DNA of 64,000 nucleotides from Magnolia sinica (GCF_029962835.1 NC_080578.1:28723001-28787000), one strand, 5' to 3'. Positions 49,680 through 63,298 are shown, counted from the first letter of the stretch. The notes: generated by a model from the sequence alone, not told the origin. Numbers and translations: made by a program.

Positions 49680-51254
49680 GTGACTTAAAATAACATATGA
49701 CTTAGATTATGTACCAGCTAACAATAGAGCCATTTTTATTAGGAAAAAAAGCCATACTGCAGGTTCTAAACTTATCGTTGTCTTCACACACTTTCATCTC
49801 CACGTTCTCATCTCTACAACACCCAAATCTCTGCTCATGCTGCTTTCTAACTGCCTAACAATTTGCCTCATATAACATGCTGGGTCCTCTTTTCTTCTTC
49901 TTCTTCTTCTTCTTCTTCTTCTTTTTTTCTTTCTTTCTTTTTTTTTTTCTTTTTTTTTTACTGCTTTATAAATTAAATTTGTATGCCTGTGTATCTTTCA
50001 ACGTTATAATGTTAACTTTACAATGAATCTTGCATTGAGAATCTTGTTAACCTTTTCCAAGTTGCTCCTAAATTTAGTCCAATCAACTCGTGGTAATTGA
50101 GTAAGCCCTTTTCTATTGGTGGAGCTATTTTAACAAGTATATGAAATTTTAGTAGATGAACTCTTCTTCCAAGGTGTCGCTGGTGCTGCATGCGATTAGA
50201 ACTTGGAACTGTAGGGAGCAACCTAGATCTAAGTCTCTTCATAACTTTTTGTTGATTTTATGCATGTCTTCTATATTCTAGGACTTATCTGGCAGTTGCT
50301 GGTTAATCTTCCGGTACTGATACAACCAGATATGGTTATTCATCTGGGATTTCTTTCTGATGGATCTACTTACACTTGTTTACATCAAGAAAATCTTAGC
50401 TGCGGAAAACATCTATTAACATCCTTTTGGAACTCAAGAGTGCAAAAGATATTCATAAGACACTGATATGCGATGCTCTTCACACTGTGATTGGTTGACC
50501 TCATTGGTGGAGCCTGTACTTCCCTTCTTATAATTCTTCTAAAAATGTCAACAGTGGCCAGATTTGGTGTTATCTATTAATACCTTTAAAGTATATGGAT
50601 CTCTAATAACTTCAACTTCCAAGAAGCATTTAATTTGGCAGGGTGCTATTTGCTTTAGTTTGTTGCTCATACTGATTATTAATATTAGATATGATAACCA
50701 GTAAAATCTGATGCATTTGTTGATCGCAACATACATGCTTTATTGCTCATTCTGACTATTAAGATTAGAGATGGCATAGCTTATTCATACATGGTTCATG
50801 CTCGATCTTATCATGTCACCTTCAGAAAGCACATGAAAGTCTAGTTCGAAATTGGTGAATTTGTCTGAAGCAAACCATTATGCCCCATTCATTTCTTCTG
50901 TTAAGAGTGGGATATGAACCCATGCTATTTGATTTCTGTTATGTTAAATGCTCAGTGCTTTAGCCATTCTGAGCATCATGGAAGCCATTAATGATGCATA
51001 GGCATGCTTTTTATATGTTCTTTGCTGACTACTGAGGAATACAATCCAAAATAAGTCCTAAAGACTTGATTGGATTTCCTTACTGTATTTCTCCATTAGA
51101 AAGTTGGGAATTTGTTGTCATTTGTGTCAATTGAAGCTTTCCCACTGATACATATGGAACATCTTTCCTAGATTCCCTCCTTGGACTGGAATCCAAGTTT
51201 CATGAAGCAGTTGATGATTCTTGATGCAATATCCTACACTCCTCCCATTTGCAG
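49680..51254. other. CACTA interior between methyltransferase and EPSPS fragments
   Basis: This holds a TTC microsatellite followed by a T-rich tract (about 49889-49960) and an exon-like open stretch after 'ttctag' (50281-50466, reading LIWQLLVNLPVLIQPDMVIH) that I do not recognise. The last 150 bp before 51255 look like the natural upstream intron of the EPSPS exon, ending in 'tttgcag'. Confidence 0.4.
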
Positions 51255-52905
<1,651 letters not shown>

Positions 52906-54192
52906 AATCCTAGGTATGTGGATCCACTCAATATAACTGCAATGACATGTCCCACACTATCGTTATGCCCTCTGGCAATAGCAGAAGCAGAGCGTGGAAT
53001 TCCTGACATTCTCAAGTGGGTTCGAGCTGTATTTGATAAGGCAAGCCATAAAGCTATATACTCATTCATGTTTTTTTTTTTTTTTTTGTGTAATTCAAAA
53101 TTGAATAGAAAATTTGCATCAAACCTATTTTTCCATGGGGTCACCGAGACACTTGAAAATGGTGTTTTGTTGTTACAGGTTGGCCTCAAGTACAATAAGT
53201 CAATGGTAATAAGGGTAACTGGATGCCCTAATGGTTGTGCCGGACCTTATATGGCTGAGCTTGGACTGGTTAGCGATGGACCCAACACGTACTAGGTATT
53301 TCACATGCTGATTTTGTCGAAACCCTAGAAATAAATGTATCATAGATGAGTTATATTCTTTTACAAGGATAGGTACCATGTAGTTGCCAAAATGGTGATT
53401 TAAGCACGACATGTCCTGTCCGCCCCCCAAAATGGGGAAAAAATCCCAAACAAGCAGGAACACTGAAATGTCCTTCTAAAGATCCATTACAGGATGTCTC
53501 TTACAAATCTTTAAAATAGGACTTATTTTAGAAGGATGAATGATGGGGTACTTTTACATGTTTCAAATAGGTCTGGCTCGAGGGAACGCCTAACCAAACC
53601 TCACTAGCAAAATGTTTCATGAATAAGCTGAAGATTCATGATCTAGAAAAGGTTTTGGAGCCATTGTTCAACAACTGGAGGTGCAAATGCCAACATGGAG
53701 AATCTTTCAACGATTTCACAACCCGCCTGGTGAGTACCCAAGTTTGTATTTGGGTCATGTTATTTACAACATCTGAATTACTTCCAACCATACTTGCAAC
53801 TTGAATTATTTCATGGGTTTTGGGATATGAAATTTAACGAATGTCTGATCATTTTTAAAAGAACACTACCACAGAAAATTTCTATATCAGTAGTGTCTCA
53901 ATGCTTGGTTTTGCCCCATTTTCATCTACATATCATTCCTGGGGCAACTAATAAAAAATCTGAACGGTTCTATACTGGCAAAGTAAGCATACATTAAGTT
54001 TCTTCCTGTCCTATGCAGGGTTTTGACAAACTGAAAGAGACAGTTGAGAAGTGGGAGGGCACAGCAAAGGCACCAGCACGATTTAATCTAAAGCTTTTTG
54101 CTGACAAAGACACATATGAAGCCATGGATGAACTTGCAAAGCTGCAGAACAAGACTGCTTACCAGCTGGCCATGGAAGTCATCTGCAACTAA
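52906..54192 (+). pseudogene. Captured 3' part of ferredoxin-sulfite reductase, four exons
   Basis: The exons are 52906-53040, 53179-53295, 53571-53729 and 54019-54192, all in phase 0. They carry [20 protein letters not shown], then [20 protein letters not shown], then WLEGTPNQTSLAKCFMNKLK, then FNLKLFADKDTYEAMDELAK, and end MEVICN-stop. This is the C-terminal third of plastid sulfite reductase, which reduces sulfite to sulfide with ferredoxin. The four cysteines that hold the 4Fe-4S/siroheme centre (C-x5-C and C-x3-C) are all kept. The first intron begins GC rather than GT. Exon 2 ends TAC TAG where relatives have a Q codon, so a spliced reading would stop there. The protein ends about ten residues earlier than its relatives. 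The N-terminal two thirds are absent. Confidence 0.93.
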
Positions 54193-54233
54193 AATGAAAG
54201 TGTTTCTCTTGCCTTGCTTCAATCTGAGGCAGC

Positions 54234-54500
54234 TCATATGAGTCTAGATAATGGTTCTTGGTTCACCATTGCTGAATGATCTTGTAACTCTTCACCATTA
54301 GTACATGAAGCTTCATCTTCCACTGAAAGATCTTCCAGCTCTAGAAACTGATTGATTACTGCGGGATCTTTCGACTCAGATCCATCGAATGAGACCATGT
54401 GATTTTGTTGGATAGTAGTAGCATTGGCAGCATCATAGGTATCCCCAACACTAGAATCTTGCATTTCCTTTTTCAGGATCTTTTGACTTAGATCCATCAA
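54234..54500 (-). CDS. Unrecognised acidic open stretch, antisense to captured genes
   Basis: Eighty-eight codons open on the minus strand, starting MMDLSQKILKKEMQDSSVGD and containing FLELEDLSVEDEASCTNGEE. It is strongly acidic and serine-rich, with no membrane segment or motif I know. Its composition looks more like real coding sequence than the other antisense ORFs here, so it could be an exon of another captured gene inserted in reverse. No function is assigned. Confidence 0.25.
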   Translation of the reverse strand: MMDLSQKILKKEMQDSSVGDTYDAANATTIQQNHMVSFDGSESKDPAVINQFLELEDLSVEDEASCTNGEELQDHSAMVNQEPLSRLI

Positions 54501-54509
54501 ATGAGATCA

Positions 54510-54635
54510 TGTGATTGTAACTGAATGAATGAATGATTGTAATTGAATGAATGAATGATTATGCAGGTGGTAATTGAATGAATGAATGAGTGATTATGCA
54601 GGTGGTAATTGAATGAATGAATGATTATATTTTTT
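54510..54635. repeat. Short tandem repeat, GAATGAATGAATGATT type
   Basis: Four degenerate units of about 25-40 bp with 'gtaattgaatgaatgaatga' and 'ttatgcaggtg', next to the right sub-terminal repeats. Confidence 0.8.
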
Positions 54636-54649
54636 TAAATGTAGGTCAT

Positions 54650-54934
54650 AACTACGGATATTAATTGTAGTTGTTAATTTGACAACCATAGCTATTATAA
54701 AATTCGGCATATTGCTATAGATTCAACACTACTTTTAGCTACCAATAATATCCGTAGCTGTAAGTGCCTTTGGCTACAGAAATATTTGCTACGGATTATA
54801 TCCGTAGCTATTTTAAGCTATGGCAACGGATTAAATCCGTAGCCATAGGTTTTAGACCTATTGGCTCGGCACCTACGACGATGGTCATGCTACGGATTTA
54901 ATCTATAGCCATAGGTTTATGGCTACAGATTAAA
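54650..54934. repeat. Right sub-terminal CACTA repeats
   Basis: At least seven copies, in both orientations, of GCTACGGATT..ATCCGTAGC-like motifs, several joined as near-perfect palindromes (for example GGATTAAATCCGTAGCC near 54828). They are far more numerous than at the left end, a common asymmetry in CACTA elements. Confidence 0.85.
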
Positions 54935-54965
54935 TCTGTAGCCTTTGCCCATTTTTCTGGTAGTG
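54935..54965 (-). repeat. Right terminal inverted repeat of the CACTA element
   Basis: It ends TTTTTCTGGTAGTG, the reverse complement of the CACTACCA end, and is followed directly by the target duplication ATA (54966-54968). Confidence 0.92.
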
Positions 54966-54973
54966 ATATTACA

Positions 54974-55166
54974 TGTTGGGGGTTACGCAGAAGCAAACCC
55001 AAATCCAATCAAACAAGAGGAAATTAAACGTAAACCAAAACACAGAGAACACACGAATTTTATGTGGAAAAACCCTCACAAGAAAAAAATAATAGCATAA
55101 AGTGACAAATAATCCACTGTAAAAGTAATATTAGAAGAGATGGATGGACTTACTAATCCGAACAAC
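54974..55166 (-). repeat. Part of the 5' LTR of the split Copia element
   Basis: It starts TGTTGGGGGTTACG and shares 'gcaaac..ccaatcaaac', 'aaacgtaaacc' and 'gacttac' with 30225-30395. It is interrupted at 55167 by a Gypsy LTR, with candidate target bases ACAAC at 55162-55166. The rest lies beyond the window. Confidence 0.75.
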
Positions 55167-55864
55167 TGTAAAAACCCACATTAAAACCTATAGACACCCC
55201 ACCCAGGCTAGAAACTTGATAAAGCATGGACGATCCTTAGGAACTAAATCTAAACCGTGAACCCTACTTAAAACCTTAGCCATTTCTAAGCCTAACCCAA
55301 ACCCTAGCCGAACTCGAGCCATTATCCTAAATCGTAGCTGAACTCGAGCCATTACCCAAGCCGAGCCATACCAAACCCATCACCCAAAGTCAAGCCATAT
55401 TTAAGCCATCCTCAAGCCAAATCTCCAAAGAAGGGCCCTAAGCCACTCTCCGGGCCTAAATAAGCCCATCGGCTAAACCACGAAAGCAAACGCCCGACTG
55501 AATTTTGAACAAGTACATTCGACAGTGGTAATCCGATTATCTCCGCCTCTCAAAAAATGTGCCCACCGAGCTGTAGTTATTGCTCCCCTCAAAAGTCAAA
55601 TATATTGATCTATTTGACCTTAGAATTCCTCCTATTTACCATTTTACCAAGCCACTTAAACCTATAAGGAAGTGTCATGTGGCATCCCCCTTCCCTCCAC
55701 CAATCTAAGTTGCCACATAATCATTTATCTCTCAAAGTCCTTAGAATTACCTAAAGACCATCCCGAAAGGCTATAAATACCCCCCACTTCTCCTTATTTC
55801 ATACCAACTAACTGCTAAGTAAGCCCTCACCAGGAGAAGGAGAGTGTGTGTGTGTGAGAGAGAG

Positions 55865-55906
<42 letters not shown>

Positions 55907-56679
55907 TGCTTGAGTTCTCAAGATCTCATCTTTTTAGCCCCCTTCAGCCTCCTCTAACCATCTCTTAGCTTTACAGTCCTACTTGAGTCAATCATCCCCA
56001 ACCATGGTGCACCCAAACATCCAAGTCATTCCAAGTACAAGCCAAAGATCATGTAATCATCACTAGCATTTATATTTTATCAATCACATCATTACTTCCC
56101 TTCTCAACCCCCCTAGTTTTATAGGTTACCATTGAACGTATGCTCTGTGACTTGTCCGAACTCCGGATCCTATCACATCAGAAACTTATGGTAGCTTAGT
56201 CCTCTTACATAACATTTTAGAATCATCACATCTACTCTTAACCTCCTTTCTCCTATAGACATTCTCTAGACATGAACTGTGGCTTGCTGGAATTCCTGAC
56301 CTTGCCATATCAAAAATCTCAGTCTGCCTAGTCTCATTTTAGTACTTCATATCTTATCATTTTATCTCATAAGATCAGTCTACCACACAAAGTAGAGACC
56401 ATACACCTGTACGGGCAGAGGGGGTGCCTAACACCTTCCCTCTTTGTAACTGAGGTCCCTTACTCAGAATCCCATGTCGCAGATCAGGAGTTAATTTAAA
56501 GCAAGGGAGTCTCCGGATTCTCTAGCTTTTACATATTTTGCTAGTTCTAGCCGATTGTGGGATTTTGAGTTAATTGGCTAGTGGCGACTCAAAGTCTACT
56601 ACATCATCAATCTAAATCAGCCTGCACATCACATAGAATAAATATAAATTAGCATGGGCGCTGATTTCCAGCGTTCACA
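55167..56679 (+). repeat. 5' LTR of the Tat/Ogre-like element
   Basis: It starts TGTAAAAACCC and ends near GCGTTCACA (the exact last base, 56677 or 56679, is uncertain). It contains a TATA box, a GA microsatellite (about 55856-55901) and a pyrimidine-rich downstream part. It is inserted in the Copia LTR. Confidence 0.65.
55772..55779 (+). promoter_or_regulatory. TATA box of the Tat/Ogre-like LTR
   Basis: TATAAATA in the context 'aggctataaataccccccac', about 85 bp upstream of a GA-rich leader. This is a classic plant LTR promoter layout. Confidence 0.6.
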
Positions 56680-56681
56680 AA

Positions 56682-56699
56682 TGATGACTCCACTAGGGA
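56682..56699 (+). other. Primer binding site of the Tat/Ogre-like element
   Basis: TGATGACTCCACTAGGGA lies two to four bases inside the LTR. It resembles the TGGCGACTCCACTGGGGA primer site that I recall as Arg-tRNA-type for Ogre/Tat elements, with a few differences. Confidence 0.5.
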
Positions 56700-57134
56700 T
56701 TTGCTAGCTCGCACTAGCTGAGATCCGACTCGAAAGAGTATGGTAATCCAATCTTAGGGGATATTCTACATATAAACATTTGCATTCATACTTTACATAA
56801 AAAAATGAAAAATAAAAAGATGAGCATCGATCTTTGGCTTGCAATGATTTAAGGCTTCCGCTCACCCCATACTTACTCAATCTAGAGATGTCACGACAAA
56901 CCAAAAAGTAGAAACCATTGCGCCTAAAAGGCACACCCCGGATCACCTGAGCTCATGACTAGTAATACAACAACCACTGCATCCATGGTTGATGTGGCCC
57001 AAAATCTCAGGGCTTTGTAAGACCTTCTTGCCTAATGTATTGAAAGAGGAGCTGCTTAAACTATACAAGTATCATCGCTGAGTGCCCTAATCATCTCAAC
57101 TTTCTAGCATCCTCCCCACAATAGGAGTCACTTT

Positions 57135-58658
57135 TGAAATTGTACTATAACCGCTAGTACGAAAGTATGAAGTATGACTAAATGTCCTAGAAGGGGGTGA
57201 ATAAGACTTTTCAAAAACTTGTTATCTATTAATAACAAACTATGCCTAACTTTTAAAGCAAAGAAATTAAGGCAAAGTAACTCTATGGTTTCTGAGCCAA
57301 TAGAGGGTCTAATTCACATAGGCTTATGCAATATTTATATATTGAAGGAAAGCCTATATGGATAGTGTATATTGTGCTTGGGATGTGACTTCTATCAACA
57401 CTTATATATTAAATAAATCATGCATCATCGTGAACATATGCTAAACATAAGCATAACTAGATAAATGTACTCAAAGAAATCCCAAACACAATCATGTATA
57501 GTGGTTCGAATATTTGCCTACTTCACTCCTGGTGGATGCACTCTCTCCTAGAGTGTACCAGATTTCACTATCCAATGGTTTTAAATCAGGTTGACCATTA
57601 ACCTTCACAACTTATACGAGGTTAAACTAGGACACCTACACAAGGTTCCTAGATGCTTGCATAAGGCGACATGTCCTACGTAAGGACATAACACTGGGAG
57701 TCTACACAAAGCAACCCAAGCCTAGACAAGGCATAACCTATGTAAGGCTACACGTCCTACACAAGCACACAACATAGGACAAAATGTTCCAATTACTCGA
57801 TGTCATCAAGTAAGCCTCAATATTATCAAGAACTTACTCTCAATATAATTAAAGGTCACTCGATGTTATTGATGAACACTTTTAGAATGTTTTCTGTATA
57901 GAGGGAGTGACCTGAGTCGATATTATCTAGGAGGGTTCGATATCTATTGAAGTTTAAATTTCAATATTATCGATATTTATCAAAATCTCCAGCAGATGGT
58001 TCATATGGTTGCTGGACAGAATGAGACTATTTATAGATGCTATGGAACCATCTTCAATAATACTGTAGATGCCTTTCGATTGTAAGTCGATATAATCGAC
58101 TTTATTAATATAATGCATTTTTCACTCCTCTAACATTCTAAGTGTCTTTCTTATTTAAACTTACAAAAGATGTTTTCAAAATGAATTGAGGTAAGTTATA
58201 ATTTGGATAGGGGTCATATACCTTTGGGTTTAGTTTAGGGAAGTGAGGCTTCATTACCTGTTTGGAGCACTCAATCTTCTCTCTTGTTGAGATCATCTTC
58301 TTAAAATCTTCGTCTTGGAACTCTTTTAAGGATAAACTCAACATTCACATAATTTGATAAACTAGGATACTTTCAGTCTCCCCCTTTGTCAATTATGTGA
58401 TAAAACAAACTAACTAACCCTAAGTTATTATAATCAACTCAGTAAATGGTTATTTTAAATAAATCTACTCTAGATTTGATCATGCTCCCCATTTGTTCTT
58501 GCTCCCCCTTAGTTCTTGCACACAAGATATACAAGACACAAAACAACAAACTTGGGGGCATATATGGTTCTCCCGCCTTTTGTCAGTCATTGGCAAATGA
58601 TAGATAAAGAACCAAGCCAATAAAACGAAATTATGGAATTTGCAATTAAATCTAGTTT

Positions 58659-58716
<58 letters not shown>

Positions 58717-61337
58717 CACATAAGTTCATAAGATAGAAGAATAAAGCATAAGAACTAAATGTGAGGTAATCATGCCTTTGAGAAATGTAGCACATAGATC
58801 ATAGAGGACATTTTTAGCAAAAAAAATGATTAGATATCATCATTCAATCCAAAGTTAACCAAAATGACTACCCCAAGCTTGGGTTGTATAATCATCATCC
58901 AAAAAGAACCTACAAAAACAAGCAAGCCCTTAAGGGCATACATATCTAAAAGGGAAATATCATCTTTTACAACAACAAAATACTGAAAGTGCCCTAGTTT
59001 GTCAATTAGCATGTGTGTTGAGTTGACTAGACAGAGAAGCTCCATAGGAAGATCAATTAACCATCTGTCTCAATTGGATGTGGGCCCAAACTCACCATAG
59101 GTAAATCTTAGCCTCACATCTTATGTCCAAAAATACCAGGTAATTAAAACACTTAAAATTGATTAGAATATCATAGGGTTTTTGAGTTAGAAAACTTTTT
59201 CAATCTACAGAAAAATCTCTAAGTTTTCTACCTTTGTCGATTTATCAACAGGCAGTTCGATGAAATCGAACATTGCTGTCGATGTCCTCAAAACTCACTC
59301 GATAGTATTGAAATGAGGACATAAGACGTCCAACAACCGTATATACCTCTGGATGAAATTATCGATGTATCGATAGTCTTATCGAATCATCGATAATTGA
59401 ATCTCGAGTCTATCGAAGTTGACTCGATAAAATCGACGTCATATATAATGTGTCCAAGTTCTGATAAGGCAAATCACAAAATCCTCAATATATCGAAGTC
59501 TCCTTGATATCCTTGGAATTTAAATTTCGATGATATTGGAAGCCCTTTGATGATATCGATTTTAGACACTCTGTTTTCTAGCAATATTTTCAAGTTGTTC
59601 TATCTTGGATCAAGGGTCACTTGATAGAATCGATATTCAAATATTAATGATATCGAGGCCGGGTGGATGACATCGAGAATAGACATAAACTGTCCAACAA
59701 GCTTAACTGGAAGATCCTTTGGATTTATCAATGCATCAACATGACAATCGATATCATCGGCATTCAAATTTCGATGATATCGAGCGTGCCTTGATCATTC
59801 TTTTAACCTGAAAAATTTTAAAGGCAAGTCTCTCACATTTTTCAATTATTGAGGAATTGAACCTCGTGTCGATGAAATCAGAGTTCAAAATCTGATGACA
59901 TCGACGCATGCTCGATTTCCTCGACTAGCTAGCAAAAAGGTTTTAAAAGCGTTTAACATTTGTATTCATGTCATCGAGCGGCCAGTCGATGTTATCGAGA
60001 GTATACGCTCGATGATATTGACCCTGATCGATGATATCGAACTTTGTAAAAAATGTGACCGTTTTATATCCATTGGAACCTTCTGCCTATTTAATGAGAG
60101 CTTGCCCTTGGTTGTTGGATAGAGAAAAAGAGAGAGTGCTTTTGTGTGCTTAACCTTAGATCATATACCCTTAGCCTTTTTCTCTCATGGGAGTTCATCC
60201 TCCAATCCACCCTCATCATTGACATTCAATAGAGTGGATTGGAGAATGAACTTCTGTATCAAGGATCCTTCAGCTACCACCTTAATGGAAAATCATTAAG
60301 TTAGGATGCCTTGAATGCATAGATGATTGGAATCGCTCCATCTCCCTTATAGGAAAATATTCAATAGAGTAGGAATCCATTATAACCTTGACCCAACCTG
60401 TCACCATGTATTGGTACATCTTCTGAGTTGCAGATCAAGGAAGTGAAGTTCTTTATCAAAGGAGGAGATCTTCAATAATGCGCTGAAAGGGACTCATTTG
60501 CTTATCTATAAGTTATTAGAGTCCAGAGGACCCTTGTGATCATTCCTTCTGTAGGATTAGGTTTAAGGTGTTTCTCACCCCTTATAAGTCCTTGTAGGAG
60601 GCCTCCGGTGGGAGTGTACGTTGTGGGTGCTTTGTGTTGACCCTTGCTCTATGGAGAGCATAAACCCTTAGGTCCTTATAGTAGGTCCTTGACCAGGGTA
60701 GTTTAAAATTTGGGTGCTTTGTGTTGACACTTGCTCGTGGGAGCATAAACTTGTGAGGTTCCTTGAGTGGATCCTTGGACAGTGTGTCTAAAATTGGGTG
60801 TTATGTGTTGACCCTTGCTCATGGGAGCATAAACTGTCAGCCTACGTGTAGGTTGTACTGGTTAGAGGTGAACCCAATTTAAAACCTCCGGTTTGAGGTG
60901 AACCTGTTGTAAAACCTCCTTAGTGAAATCTGATACACTCAAGGGTTGAGCACGTCTGCCGGGAGTGGAGTAGACAAGTAGTCGAACCACTATAAAAATG
61001 ACTATGTTTGTGATTGCTATTGTCTTTCATTCCTATGTGATTATATGCATTCATATTTGATTATCTGAGATCACATCTCACAGACAGTCACATCCATCAT
61101 AAACTCAAATTCGCATCTTGTTTATCTTTCAAAGTAGTTTTGATGATTGGATCCTCTATTTGGCTTGGAAGACATTAGAGTTAGTTTTAAGAAATCTTGA
61201 TTCATGCATATCTACTTACGACAAGTTTGATAGGATTTTAAATAAACCATAAATTTTTTATAAAAGTCCTATTCACCCCCTCTAGGACATATTGGCATAT
61301 TCCTACTTCAACTAAAGCGATCATTACCGCAATTTCA
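57135..61337 (+). repeat. 5' LTR of the SIRE-like element (4.2 kb)
   Basis: It begins TGAAATTG and ends CAATTTCA, an exact 8-bp terminal inverted repeat. Just inside, TGTCCTAGAAGGGGGTGAAT (57183) is mirrored by ATTCACCCCCTCTAGGACA (61271). Long stretches between 57780 and 60020 are built from TCGATGATATCGA-like palindromes. A (GA)26 run lies at 58661-58713. The LTR is non-coding; ORFs within it are incidental. A decayed relative lies at 26300-28050. Confidence 0.75.
58661..58713. repeat. (GA)n microsatellite
   Basis: Fifty-three bases of uninterrupted AG repeat inside the SIRE-like LTR. Confidence 0.95.
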
Positions 61338-61339
61338 AT

Positions 61340-61351
61340 TGGTATCAGAGA
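61340..61351 (+). other. Primer binding site, initiator Met-tRNA type
   Basis: TGGTATCAGAGA matches the Met-tRNA primer complement at 11 of 12 bases and lies two bases after the LTR end, fixing plus orientation. Confidence 0.85.
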
Positions 61352-61407
61352 AGGTCTCTCTGAAAGGGCTTCACTGCCTAGAGAGTGATCTTGACTGAAG
61401 TGGTAAT

Positions 61408-62427
61408 ATGGACAAAGGAGAGGGCTTGTCAGTTATTAGACCTCCACTATTTGATGGATCATATTATGCATACTGGAAGGCTAGAATGCATTACTTTCTG
61501 AGATCTTCAGATCATGATGTTTGGGATATAGTTGAAAGAGGATATGTGCTACCATCTAAACAAATAGTACTTAAATATGACACAATTATCACCAAACCAA
61601 AATCTAAAGAAAAGTGGACAACATTCCATAAAGAAAACCAAATTGCTGAGGCTAAAGCTATGACTGGTATCTATTGTGCTGTGTCCCAAGATATTTTCAA
61701 TCAAATCAGTATGTGTGGGACAACCAAAGAAGCATAGGATTTGTTGGAAACAACCCATGAAGGAATAAGCACTGTGAAGAGATCTAAATTGCAACTCTTG
61801 ACATCACAGTTCGAAAGTCTTAGAATGGAAGAGCGTGAGACCTTCATGGAGTTTTTCACAAAGCTGAATATCATTTGCAACTCCATGGGTGGATTAGGTG
61901 AGAAAGTTTCGGTTCCAAAAATGTATAGGAAAATACTAAGATCATTACCAGAATGGTTCAATCCTAAGGTAACAACTATTGAAGAATGCAGAAACATAGA
62001 TGAAATGAAAGTAGAAGAACTAGTAGCTTCCCTATGAACATTTGAACTACACTTCAAAAAAACCCCTAAATCCAAAACTACTATCCTTAAAACTTCAAAG
62101 AATACAACAAATGAGGATAATGAAAGTGAAAGAGAAAATGAAGATAAAGAAGTGGCTTTATTGGCACGACGGTTCAGAAAGTTCTTTCAGAAAAATCGTG
62201 GGCGTCCATTTAAAGGAAGAAAGGTGGACAACAAAGATTCTGCAGGTAAATTTAGTAAAAAGACCAAAGAACCACAATGTTATGCTTGTCAGAAGTTTGG
62301 ACACCTGTTTACTGAATGCCCAAATAGAAAAACTAAGGGTAAAGCAATGGCTGCCACATGGGATGATACAAAAGAGTCGAACTCAGAATCTAACGACTCA
62401 GAGAGTGTGGAGATCAGAAATCTTTGA
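61408..62427 (+). pseudogene. SIRE-like Copia gag
   Basis: It opens MDKGEGLSVIRPPLFDGSYY, with the W-K-A-R-M pattern of Copia gag. The UBN2 core follows near 61760-62030 (LQLLTSQFESLRMEERETF, then FFTKLNIICNSMGG). A CCHC knuckle, CYACQKFGHLFTEC, lies near 62278. The region is broken and is part of the fossil starting at 57135. Confidence 0.75.
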
Positions 62428-62722
62428 AAATTCTAATGGTCTCCACTGCTCCAATCATTCCCATTGAAACTGAGAACGAGGAAGAACCGCAAGTCACAGA
62501 ATCATTTCCATCTGATAATGAAGAATCAGAAAAAGAAGAAGAAGAAAAGGATAAATTGTAGGATGCATATAATCAACTCTACATTCATAGCATCAACATC
62601 CTTAAAAGACTTGGAATATCTGAAACAAAAAGGAACTGCTGAAAAAAGATCTAGATAAAACTTTGGAAATTAATACACATCTAATTAATGATCTATAACA
62701 ATATCATTCAAAGAATGATAAG

Positions 62723-63283
62723 TTGGAAAGAATCAATCTGTCCCTAAAAACTGAATCATCAAAACTTACTAAACAGATTGAACTATTGGAAGAAGAAAAT
62801 AAGCATCTCCAAAATGAGAATCACACACTTCGGTTTGGCTTAGAAAAATCTAGAAAATCTGCTGAAATAAACTATAAATTTTCCCAGAGTGGTGAAAAGC
62901 TAGAAAATTTGTTAGGGATGGGAAGACGAGGAAAAGACAAGAGTGGCCTAGGGTATAATAAAATTAAAACAAGAACTAGAAATGTAGCACAAATGGATAG
63001 ATCTGTTGCTTCAGGAAGTAAAACTAGAACTACTCCAGTTTGTCATCTATGTGGTAACTCGGGTCATTATAAGTTTAAATGCATGACACCTGGGAGGACT
63101 CAACATAACTCTAGTCAAAATCATACCGATAAACACAAGCCAACCAGAAAAAAAATACAAAATGACAGGAGTCCACTTAGAAATCTAGATAGAAGAAGAA
63201 CACATACATCATCGCCTGGAATGACCAACAGGATAAATCAATTGGGTGAACTGAATAAGAAAACTAATAAATTTGTAAAATAA
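62723..63283 (+). pseudogene. Copia gag extension with coiled coil and second zinc knuckle
   Basis: A heptad-rich stretch (LTKQIELLEEENKHLQNENH) is followed by a basic region and a second knuckle, CHLCGNSGHYKFKC, near 63040. An extended gag with a coiled coil before protease is typical of SIRE-like elements. The region is part of a broken element. Confidence 0.65.
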
Positions 63284-63298
63284 GAAAACACGATTTAG

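Larger units (their letters stand above)
54193..54640. other. CACTA interior after the sulfite reductase fragment
   Basis: The first 40 bp look like native 3' untranslated sequence. An 88-codon open stretch on the minus strand (54234-54500) occupies most of the rest and is listed separately. From about 54510 a tandem repeat begins. Confidence 0.4.
55167..57134 (+). mobile_element. Tat/Ogre-like Gypsy element, start only
   Basis: A 1.5-kb LTR (55167 to about 56679) is followed by a primer-site-like TGATGACTCCACTAGGGA and the start of a gag-like reading frame at 56955 (MTSNTTTTASMVDVAQNLRA). The phrase GGGGTGCCTAACACCTTCCC in the LTR (about 56419) and the primer-site type are, as I recall, usual for Ogre/Tat-type Gypsy elements. 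It is broken, and it is cut at 57135 by a SIRE-like Copia element. The remainder is outside the window. Confidence 0.65.

Noticed and set aside
52906-54192. A working sulfite reductase gene
   Set aside because: The N-terminal two thirds are absent, and a TAG falls at the end of the second retained exon.
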